Source: Liolophura sinensis (Eukaryota; Mollusca; Polyplacophora; Chitonida; Chitonidae). From it: 64,000 nucleotides of DNA. Numbering within the stretch: the stretch's first letter is position 1; each line of letters opens with the position of its first letter. The notes under the pieces are model-generated. The model saw only the letters and a program-made list of their open reading frames with translations. It was not told where the DNA came from and ran no database searches. Position numbers and translations under genes: made by a program. The stretch is from positions 749,501 to 813,500 of the forward strand of contig NC_088303.1 in assembly GCF_032854445.1 (NCBI RefSeq). Reading direction: 5' to 3'. Shown here piece after piece: positions 54,701 to 64,000 of the stretch.

Positions 54701-56045
54701 GTTCTATTACTTGTAATTTCCGTGGGTTCTTGCTAACCATACCAGTTACCTTTATTTCCGTGGGCTTATGCTTACCATACCAGTTACCTGTATTTCCGTG
54801 GGCTTATCCTGACCATACCAGTTACCTTTATTTCCGTGGGCTTATGCTGACCATACCAGTTACCTGTATTTCCGTGGGCTTATGCTGACCATACCAGTTA
54901 CCTGTATTTCCGTGGGCGTATGCTGACCATACCAGTTACCTGTATTTCCGTGGGCTTATGCTGACCATACCAGTTACCTGTATTTCCGTGGGTTTATGCT
55001 GACCATACCAGTTATCTGTATTTCGGTGGGCTTATGCTGACCATACCAGTTACCGGTATTTCGGTGGGCGTATGCTGACCATACCAGTTACCTTTATTTC
55101 GGTGAGCTTATGCTGACCATACCAGTTACCTGTATTTCGGTGGGCTTATGCTGACCATACCAGTTATCTGTGTTTCGGTGGGCTTATGCTGACCATACCA
55201 GTTACCTTTATTTCGGTGAGCTTATGCTGACCATACCAGTTACCTGTGTTTCCGTGGGCTTATGCCGACCATACCAGTTACCTTTATTTCGGTGGGCTTA
55301 TGCTGACCATACCAGTTACCTGTATTTCCGTGGGCTTATCCTGACCATACCAGTTACCTGTATTTCGGTGGGCCTATGCTGACCATACCAGTTACCTGTA
55401 TTTCCGTGGGCTTATCCTGACCATACCAGTTACCTGTATTTCCGTGGGCTTATCCTGACCATACCAGTTATCTGTATTTCCGTGGGCTTATCCTGACCAT
55501 ACCAGTTACCTGTGTTTCCGTGGGCTTATCCTGACCATACCAGTTACCTTTATTTCCGTGGGCTTATCCTGACCATACCAGTTACCTGTGTTTCCGTGGG
55601 CTTATGCTGACCATACCAGTTACCTGTATTTCCGTGGACTTATGCCGACCATACCAGTTACCTGTATTTCCGTGGGCTTATCCTGACCATACCAGTTACC
55701 TTTATTTCCGTGGGCTTATCCTGACCATACCAGTTACCTGTGTTTCCGTGGGCTTATGCTGACCATACCAGTTACCTGTATTTCGGTGGACTTATGCTGA
55801 CCATACCAGTTACCTGTATTTCCGTGGGCTTTTCCTGACCATACCAGTTACCTGTATTTCCGTGGGCCTATGCTGACCATGCCAGTTACCTGTATTTCCG
55901 TGGGCTTATGCTGACCATACCAGTTACCTGTATTTCCGTGGGCTTATCCTGACCATACCAGTTACCTTTATTTCCGTGGGCTCATGTTGACCATGCCAGT
56001 TTCCTGTATTTCTGTGGGCATATGCTGACTATACAGATATATGAA
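54700..56045. repeat. 38-bp short form of the same minisatellite, about 34 copies
   Basis: Unit gttacctgtatttccgtggg then cttatgctgaccatacca. It lacks the 20 bases gatatatgaaaaccacgtgc of the long form. The last unit at 56020-56045 returns to the long form. Confidence 0.95.
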
Positions 56046-56099
56046 AACTTTCCAATGTGGCAACCAGTGTACTGAGATAAATCATTTCAGAATTTGAAT

Positions 56100-56650
56100 G
56101 ACGACATGTTCCAGTTTATTACAATAAATCGTAATTTGAGTGCCATAAAATTCCAAACCCCAGAAGGTGTTCCATTAGGTTTGGACAGTTATTGAATGCC
56201 GAATTTAAAGTGAAGGAAGTTGCATAAAACGCCGGAAGCACCTTGAATTAACAAATTGGAAGCTAAAACCCCACTGTAATTTTCATTACGCCGGAAATGC
56301 TGTGGAATGACGGATTAGAAGCTAATACACCACAGAGATTTTCATTACGCCGAAAACGCTGTGGAATGACGGATTAGAAGCTCATACAAGACAGAGATTG
56401 GAATTACGAACTGAAGTTAACAGAGATTCCACAGGGATTTTCACTGCGTCTTAACCACCGTTGAATGGCGATTTAATAGTTAAATTCCAGAAGGTGGTTC
56501 CATTACGTCAGAAGCACTGCGTACGGAATGGCGGAATATAAGCTAAAACCCGAAGGTGCATGGGATCACGATTACGATTGAAGCAACGCGAATGTAGTGG
56601 TAAATCTCGGATTGCGGTTTTATTACGTATGAAACACCATGGATAGAATG
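56100..56650. repeat. diverged tandem repeat, about 65-bp spacing
   Basis: ttttcattacgccg and gctgtggaatgacggattag-like pieces recur with many changes. Older than its neighbours. Confidence 0.65.
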
Positions 56651-56854
56651 GCGGATTTTAAACTAAATCCCGGAAGGTTGCCACAACTTATCAGCTTAGC
56701 TGTCCTATCTGTGCCTAGGAATTTCTTTTATTTCAAGTGTGTGCACAGTATATACGCCGCTGTTGTCACTGCAAAACATGCTGGGCTCACTGCAACAACG
56801 TGCGCGCCAAAAAATAAGCTCAATTCGTTCTATATTTTAGTGCGCCTAGTTTCT

Positions 56855-59800
56855 TTGGCAGTAGCCACCTTTACTGTAAAATCATACGACGTTATAGGAC
56901 ACACTGATGTGATAAGAGACTGCTCGGTGCTGTAGCATTATCTCCCAGCTGGCTTTGTTCGGAATCTAACGTTCCATCTTTGGCAGTAGCCACCCGTACT
57001 GTAATATTTATACCACTGTTATAGGAGACACTGATGTGATGAGATTGCATGGTGCTGTAGCATTATCTCCCAGCTGGCTTTGTTCGGAATCTAACGTTCC
57101 ATCTTTGGCAGTAGCCACCCTTACTGTAATATTCATACCACTGTTATAGGAGACACTGATGTGATGAGATTGCATGGTGCCGTAGCATTATCTCCCAGCT
57201 GGCTTTGTTCGGAATCTAACGTTCCATCTTTGGCAGTAGCCACCCTTACTGTAATATTTATACCACTGTTATAGGAGACACTGATGTGATGAGATTGCAT
57301 GGTGCTGTAGCATTATCTCCCAGCTGGCTTTGTTCGGAATCTAACGTTCCATCTTTGGCAGTAGCCACCCTTACTGTAATATTTATACCACTGTTATAGG
57401 AGACACTGATGTGATGAGATTGCATGGTGCTGTAGCATTATCTCCCAGCTGGCTTTGTTCGGAATCTAACGTTCCATCTTTGGCAGTAGCCACCTTTACT
57501 GTAATATTCATACCACTGTTATAGGAGACACTGATGTGATGAGGTTGCATGGTACTGTAGCATTATCTCCCAGCTGGCTTTGTTCGGAATCTAACGTTCC
57601 ATCTTTGGCAGTAGCCACCCTTACTGTAATATTTATACCACTGTTATAGGAGACACTGATGTGATGAGGTTGCATGGTACTGTAGCATTATCTCCCAGCT
57701 GGCTTTGTTCGGAATCTAACGTTCCATCTTTGGCAGTAGCCACCCTTACTGTAATATTTATACCACTGTTATAGGAGACACTGATGTGATGAGATTGCAT
57801 GGTGCTGTAGCATTATCTCCCAGCTGGCTTTGTTCGGAATCTAACGTTCCATCTTTGGCAGTAGCCACCCTTACTGTAATATTTATACCACTGTTATAGG
57901 AGACACTGATGTGGTGAGATTGCATGGTACTGTAGCATTATCTCCCAGCTGGCTTTGTTCGGAATCTAACGTTCCATCTTTGGCAGTAGCCACCTTTACT
58001 GTAATATTCATATCACTGTTATAGGAGACACTGATGTGATGAGATTGCATGGTGCTGTAGCATTATCTCCCAGCTGGCTTTGTTCGGAATCTAACGTTCC
58101 ATCTTTGGCAGTAGCCACACTTACTGTAATATTTATAACACTGTTATAGGAGACACTGATGTGGTGAGATTGCATGGTGCCGTAGCATTATCTCCCAGCT
58201 GGCTTTGTTCGGAATCTAACGTTCCATCTTTGGCAGTAGCCACCTTTACTGTAATATTCATACCACTGTTATAGGAGACACTGTTGTGATGAGGTTGCAT
58301 GGTGCCGTAGCATTATCTCCCAGCTGGCTTTGTTCGGAATCTAACGTTCCATCTTTGGCAGTAGCCACCCTTACTGTAATATTCATACCACTGTTATCGG
58401 AGACACTGATGTGATGAGATTGCATGGTGCTGTAGCATTATCTCCCAGCTGGCTTTGTTCGGAATCTAACGTTCCATCTTTGGCAGTAGCCACCTTTACT
58501 GTAATATTTATAACACTGTTATAGGAGACACTGATGTGATGAGGTTGCATGGTACTGTAGCATTATCTCCCAGCTGGCTTTGTTCGGAATCTAACGTTCC
58601 ATCTTTAGCAGTAGCAAACTTTACTGTAATATTCATACCACTGTTATAGGAGACACTGATGTGATGAGATTGCATGGTACTGTAGCATTATCTCCCAGCT
58701 GGCTTTGTTCGGAATCTAACGTTCCATCTTTGGCAGTAGCCACCCTTACTGTAATATTCATACCACTGTTATAGGAGACACTGATGTGATGAGATTGCAT
58801 GGTGCTGTAGCATTATCTCCCAGCTGGCTTTGTTCGGAATCTAACGTTCCATCTTTGGCAGTAGCAAACTTTACTGTAATATTCATACCACTGTTATAGG
58901 AGACACTGATGTGATGAGATTGCATGGTGCTGTAGCATTATCTCCCAGCTGGCTTTGTTCGGAATCTAACGTTCCATCTTTGGCAGTAGCAAACTTTACT
59001 GTAATATTCATACCACTGTTATAGGAGACACTGATGTGATGAGATTGCATGGTGCTGTAGCATTATCTCCCAGCTGGCTTTGTTCGGAATCTAACGTTCC
59101 ATCTTTGGCAGTAGCCACCCTTACTGTAATATTCATACCACTGTTATAGGAGACACTGATGTGATGAGGTTGCATGATACTGTAGCATTATCTCCCAGCT
59201 GGCTTTGTTCGGAATCTAACGTTCCATCTTTGGCAGTAGCCACCTTTACTGTAATATTTATACCACTGTTATAGGAGACACTGATGTGATGAGATTGCAT
59301 GGTGCTGTAGCATTATCTCCCAGCTGGCTTTGTTCGGAATCTAACGTTCCATCTTTGGCAGTAGCCACCCTTACTGTAATATTCATACCACTGTTATAGG
59401 AGACACTGATGTGATGAGGTTGCATGATACTGTAGCATTATCTCCCAGCTGGCTTTGTTCGGAATCTAACGTTCCATCTTTGGCAGTAGCCACCTTTACT
59501 GTAATATTTATACCACTGTTATAGGAGACACTGATGTGATGAGATTGCATGGTGCTGTAGCATTATCTCCCAGCTGGCTTTGTTCGGAATCTAACGTTCC
59601 ATCTTTGGCAGTAGCCACCTTTACTGTAATATTCATACCACTGTTATAGGAGACACTGATGTGATGAGATTGCATGGTGCTGTAGCATTATCTCCCAGCT
59701 GGCTTTGTTCGGAATCTAACGTTCCATCTTTGGCAGTAGCCACCCTTACTGTAATATTCATACCACTGTTATAGGAGACACTGATGTGATGAGATTGCAT

Positions 59801-61235
59801 GGTGCTGTAGCATTATCTCCCAGCTGGCTTTGTTCGGAATCTAACGTTCCATCTTTGGCAGTAGCCACCCTTACTGTAATATTCATACCACTGTTATAGG
59901 AGACACTGATGTGATGAGATTGCATGGTACTGTAGCATTATCTCCCAGCTGGCTTTGTTCGGAATCTAACGTTCCATCTTTGGCAGTAGCCACCTTTACT
60001 GTAATATTCATACCACTGTTATAGGAGACACTGATGTGATGAGGTTGCATGGTACTGTAGCATTATCTCCCAGCTGGCTTTGTTCGGAATCTAACGTTCC
60101 ATCTTTGGCAGTAGCCACCTTTACTGTAATATTCATACCACTGTTATAGGAGACACTGATGTGATGAGATTGCATGGTACTGTAGCATTATCTCCCAGCT
60201 GGCTTTGTTCGGAATCTAACGTTCCATCTTTGGCAGTAGCCACCCTTACTGTAATATTCATACCACTGTTATAGGAGACACTGATGTGATGAGGTTACAT
60301 GGTACTGTAGCATTATCTCCCAGCTGGCTTTGTTCGGAATCTAACGTTCCATCTTTGGCAGTAGCCACCTTTACTGTAATATTCATACCACTGTTATAGG
60401 AGACACTGATGTGGTGAGATTGCATGGTGCTGTAGCATTATCTCCCAGCTGGCTTTGTTCGGAATCTAACGTTCCATCTTTGGCAGTAGCCACCTTTACT
60501 GTAATATTCATACCACTGTTATCGGAGACACTGATGTGATGAGATTGCATGGTGCTGTAGCATTATCTCCCAGCTGGCTTTGTTCGGAATCTAACGTTCC
60601 ATCTTTGGCAGTAGCCACCCTTACTGTAATATTTATACCACTGTTATAGGAGACACTGATGTGATGAGATTGCATGGTACTGTAGCATTATCTCCCAGCT
60701 GGCTTGGTCGGAATCTAACGTTCCATCTTTAGCAGTAGCAAACTTTACTGTAATATTCATACCACTGTTATAGGAGACACTGATGTGGTGAGATTGCATG
60801 GTGCTGTAGCATTATCTCCCAGCTGGCTTTGTTCGGAATCTAACGTTCCATCTTTGGCAGTAGCCACCCGTACTGTAATATTTATACCACTGTTATAGGA
60901 GACACTGATGTGATGAGATTGCATGGTACTGTAGCATTATCTCCCAGCTGGCTTTGTTCGGAATCTAACGTTCCATCTTTAGCAGTAGCAAACTTTACTG
61001 TAATATTCATACCACTGTTATAGGAGACACTGATGTGGTGAGATTGCATGGTGCTGTAGCATTATCTCCCAGCTGGCTTTGTTCGGAATCTAACGTTCCA
61101 TCTTTGGCAGTAGCCACCCTTACTGTAATATTCATACCACTGTTATAGGAGACACTGATGTGATGAGATAACTTGGTGTTGTAGCATTATCTCCCAGCTG
61201 GCTTCGTTCGGAATCTAACGTTCCATCTTTATTCT
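56855..61235. repeat. 125-bp satellite, about 35 copies
   Basis: Unit begins tggcagtagccacccttact and contains cattatctcccagctggctt. Copies differ at a few fixed positions only (attcat/atttat, gagatt/gaggtt, ggtgct/ggtact, gtagcc/gtagcaaac). The end units are most diverged. Confidence 0.98.
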
Positions 61236-61400
61236 GATTATATTGCCGCTAAATTCAGTATTATCAAAGGGTGCTGACTCAGTGGACGAGCATCTTGAAG
61301 ACACCTTATTTTATGTCTAATTTATCGCAAAACCAACCAGTGCACAGCTGTATTGTCGGGTATCTGCTTAGCACCGGGGCCTGCTGGCCTACCATTTTAT

Positions 61401-61655
61401 ATTTTTTTTATTTATTTGATAGTTGCAGTTCAACGTCCTGCATACTTTAGAATTTTTCCCTTACATGATGGTGATCAGTTTTATGAGAGGAGCCCCGGGG
61501 TCAAACACCCACATTGGCAAATTACTGACGAACTGTCACTTGTATGACTTACATCTGTGCACGCCATATTGGTGGGAGACAAGTGATCTTCAGCGAACGA
61601 TAGACTGCCACACGAGAGCCGACGAACGCTCATCATTGTCACCATGGCTACAGGG
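61401..61655. mobile_element. possible diverged SINE
   Basis: Begins atttttttatttatttgata like a SINE tail and has gtgggagacaagtgatcttc and gccgacgaacgctcatc, pieces I associate with molluscan V-SINE-like repeats. No clear box A and B found. Confidence 0.35.
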
Positions 61656-62174
61656 TCAATGAGAGCAGATCTTTGACAGGTTGAGCGCCAAATGTACACC
61701 AAAAATATCAGTTTACCAGTCTGCGGCACGATCCGATTTTTTCTGAGAAAGGTTGAAAATCGGCCTATGTGGCGTCAATAACTGAACCAAAATACCAAAG
61801 AAGTATACGCATCGCATTTTTATCTAGCGATTATAGATACCCCCAACTTAATTATTAAAGGAAATTGAAATAGACAAGTGAAATAACTAAGCGCGTGCGT
61901 CTCACGTACTGACATACTTTCTATTCAAACGGTGGCTTGAAGGGTCCACTATACTGAGGGCAGCTTGATTGGGTTATCTAGGAGTAAATTTACCTGATCA
62001 GTGGGCCTATCTGCAGATTAAAAATGACCCATTATTAAGGGTGAATAGGTCGCATAATGGTTTCTAGAGAATGCGGTGTTAATCCGTTTTCGTGCTCCTT
62101 ATAGCGGAGTGACCCCATCCTCCTTCCAGCAAGGCTGACACTACGCTAGCTTGATTAAATGAGGAGGAGTCACC
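61656..62174. other. unique sequence
   Basis: Nothing recognised; lies upstream of the small secreted-peptide ORF and might hold its promoter. Confidence 0.4.
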
Positions 62175-62333
62175 ATGGCGTGTTGTAAGATCTCTGTACA
62201 ATTTTTCCTAGTTTTTGTAGTGATGTTAAGCGAACGCCGAGAGCGGCCCATGCGCTGTAAGGAATATGGTCCGTATGTACTCCTAATATCCAATTTTCGG
62301 GTAAATGAAAGCTGTCTTCGTTTTAGACCATAA
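62175..62333 (+). CDS. small ORF, possible 52-residue secreted peptide
   Basis: Not recognised. The ATG has an excellent Kozak context (gtcaccATGG). The N-terminus MACCKISVQFFLVFVVMLS is a good signal-peptide shape; the remaining roughly 33 residues are basic with two Cys (28 and 47) and end CLRFRP. AATAAA follows at 62467-62472, 134 bases after the TAA. A possible donor (CGG|GTAAAT at 62301) would make this instead a first exon of a longer secreted protein. No homology is claimed; it may also be chance. Confidence 0.3.
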   Translation: MACCKISVQFFLVFVVMLSERRERPMRCKEYGPYVLLISNFRVNESCLRFRP

Positions 62334-63039
62334 TTGAAATATTATTATAGTCACAGTGCAACCATCATCATTTTATTAAACACTCGGACATTATCAGCAA
62401 TGAAGAGTAATATGACAAATATCATGTCCCAGTGCTAAATAAGCTGAATGGTTTGGTCTGCATGGAAATAAAACTGCTTATACAAACCATCATGACAATA
62501 TGTCCTACAGTCATTTTATACTTACATTTGACCTTAACTTGTTTTCTTGCGGACAAACTTAATATACACTGTACATATACACATGTTTCGCAAAATGTTG
62601 CTAATGATTTTGATTAACGAATTCGGTGTCGATTAGTCAGTGAATGGACAACACGTGCGCGATGATGAACGACGCCCCAAAAGACCTGGTAGACTTATTT
62701 ATAAAATATGTTTTTTTAAACATATGTATACATTTATATACATGTAAAAGAGATTGTAAAATAAAAGTTGAGACATTTGTATCGTCGTTGATAAGGTCAT
62801 GTTCACAGCTTCATCAAGTCTGCAAAGTACTCTTGTCTACAGCGACATGTGCAGCCATTTGGGTTACTACCATCACAGCTGAAAAACGAAAAAAGTTGAA
62901 ACCTTAAAATTTCCCAAGACATCCACACAGCATGTTACCACGTAAGTTAAGTTCAAAATCGTATAAAAATACAACTGAACTGGAGGACGACTGGTTATGG
63001 CAATGTTTCATAGAGACTTTCTCTATATCATAATTCTTA
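62334..63039. other. unique AT-rich sequence
   Basis: AATAAA on + at 62467 and on - at 62372-62377. No gene called. Confidence 0.4.
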
Positions 63040-63240
63040 TAACATCTTTACCTTTATCACAGTTTGTATAAGATCTTTACCTTTATCACAATTTGTATAA
63101 GATCTTTACCTTTATCACAGTTTGTGTAACATCTTTACCTTTATCACAGTTTCGATAACATCTTTACCTTTATCACAGTTTCGATAACATTTTTACCTTT
63201 ATCACGGTTTGTATAACATCTTTACCTTTATCACTGTGTG
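63040..63240. repeat. 29-bp tandem repeat, about 7 copies
   Basis: Core atctttacctttatcacagt then ttgtataac. Lies just 3' of the Gly-rich gene. Confidence 0.95.
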
Positions 63241-63241
63241 T

Positions 63242-63272
63242 TATAATGTCAGTTTGTATAACTGACATTATA
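63242..63272. other. perfect 13-bp inverted repeat with 5-base loop
   Basis: tataatgtcagtt (63242-63254), loop tgtat, aactgacattata (63260-63272). About 50 bases beyond the stop of the - strand Gly-rich gene. Confidence 0.9.
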
Positions 63273-63321
63273 CATTCATGACCATTTACAAACATATTTA
63301 CCTCTACGGCAATGACATTTT

Positions 63322-64000
63322 TCAGCCATGGCGTCCACCTTTTCCTCCCCCGCTGTGTCCTCCCCCGCTGTGTCCTCCTCCGTTGTGTCCTCCCCCGTTG
63401 TGCCCTCCCTTTTGCCCTCCCTTTTGGCCACCATTTTGTCCTCCATTTCGTCCACCGTTTGCTCCACCACTTTGTCCGCCCATCTGGCCACCACCTTGTC
63501 CGCCCATCTGGCCACCACCTTGTCCGCCCATCTGGCCACCACCTTGTCCGCCCATCTGGCCACCACCTTGTCCACCCATCTGACCGCCCATCTGGCCACC
63601 ACCTTGTCCGCCCATCTGACCACCACCTTGTCCGCCCATCTGGCCACCACCTTGTCCGCCCATCTGGCCACCACCTTGTCCGCCCATCTGGCCACCACCT
63701 TGTCCGCCCATCTGACCGCCGCCTTGTCCGCCCATCTGGCCACCACCTTGTCCGCCCATCTGGCCACCACCTTGTCCGCCCATCTGGCCACCACCTTGTC
63801 CACCCATCTGACCGCCCATCTGGCCACCACCTTGTCCGCCCATCTGACCACCACCTTGTCCGCCCATCTGGCCACCACCTTGTCCGCCCATCTGGCCACC
63901 ACCTTGTCCGCCCATCTGGCCACCACCTTGTCCGCCCATCTGACCGCCGCCTTGTCCGCCCATCTGACCACCACCTTGTCCGCCCATCTGGCCACCACCT
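63322..64000 (-). CDS. Gly-rich repeat protein, 3' part (5' end beyond window)
   Basis: On the - strand the frame stays open from the window edge to a TGA at 63322-63324. A 24-bp unit encodes the octamer GGQGGGQM about 22 times, then a degenerate tail with GGANGGRN, QNGGQKGG, HNGGGHNGGG, HSGGGHSGGG and ending GKGGRHG. In the tail, glycine codons vary among GGT, GGA, GGC and GGG while the first two bases are kept, which favours this frame over the ARWADKVV frame. Such Gly/Gln/His-rich repeats occur in secreted structural, shell-matrix and RNA-binding proteins; the function here is unknown. The signal peptide, if any, would be outside the window. Confidence 0.55.
   Translation of the reverse strand, partial: GGGQMGGQGGGQMGGQGGGQMGGQGGGQMGGQGGGQMGGQGGGQMGGQGGGQMGGQGGGQMGGQMGGQGGGQMGGQGGGQMGGQGGGQMGGQGGGQMGGQGGGQMGGQGGGQMGGQGGGQMGGQGGGQMGGQGGGQMGGQMGGQGGGQMGGQGGGQMGGQGGGQMGGQGGGQMGGQSGGANGGRNGGQNGGQKGGQKGGHNGGGHNGGGHSGGGHSGGGKGGRHG
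63450..64000. repeat. 24-bp GC-rich repeat, coding on the - strand
   Basis: Unit ggccaccaccttgtccgccc then atct. A shorter unit (cccatctgaccg without ccacc) appears at 63571 and again at 63811, a 240-bp higher-order period. See the Gly-rich CDS. Confidence 0.95.

Noticed and set aside
51180-61235. CRISPR-like array
   Set aside because: Units are contiguous without unique spacers, and the gene structure is animal.
63276-63998. 240-codon - strand frame with ARWADKVV repeats and a Cys-bearing end
   Set aside because: The overlapping Gly-rich frame keeps its residues in the degenerate tail, with changes mostly at third positions; this frame does not.

Overview
The window looks like nuclear DNA of a lophotrochozoan animal, most likely a mollusc. 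Genes are spliced with GT-AG introns. A SINE at 12927-13190 has a tRNA-like head and a tail that resembles the RUDI/V-SINE family known from molluscs. Much of the sequence is minisatellite DNA. No bacterial, viral or plasmid features were seen.

Main gene. About 41-47 kb of the + strand is one kinesin-3 gene of the KIF28/KLP-6 type. The window starts inside a motor-domain exon. I could join 21 in-phase exons (1-34 to 41573-41845), giving 1027 residues with only the extreme N-terminus missing. The order is P-loop, switch I, switch II, kinesin-3 neck, coiled coil, FHA domain, KIF1/KIF28-like central region, short coiled coil and a basic tail. Two further exon candidates, a 27-nt microexon (46660-46686) and a second terminal exon (47292-47390), give an alternative C-terminus. 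Both ends finish in a CaaX-type box (CGLL or CIVQ) after a basic stretch, so the gene may make two differently prenylated motors.

Introns. Nearly every long intron holds one or more tandem arrays. Several arrays are built from splice-signal sequence: the exon-9 end with its donor repeated about 25 times; about 46 donor-like units that start exactly at the exon-4 donor; GTAAGT repeated about 22 times in intron 5; about 39 branch-point-plus-pyrimidine units with almost no AG running into the exon-12 acceptor; and the exon-14 acceptor copied at 74-bp spacing. Donor-like arrays lie toward intron starts and acceptor-like arrays toward intron ends. This is the most unusual property of the window.

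Downstream. 42-64 kb is mostly non-coding: a 33-bp array, a 45-bp array, a nearly unique AT-rich stretch (47.8-51.1 kb), a 58-bp array that changes to a 38-bp form (51.2-56.0 kb), and a very uniform 125-bp satellite (56.85-61.24 kb). At the right end are a possible 52-residue secreted peptide ORF (62175-62333, +) and the 3' part of a Gly-rich protein gene on the - strand (63322-64000) whose glycine codons vary mainly at third positions.
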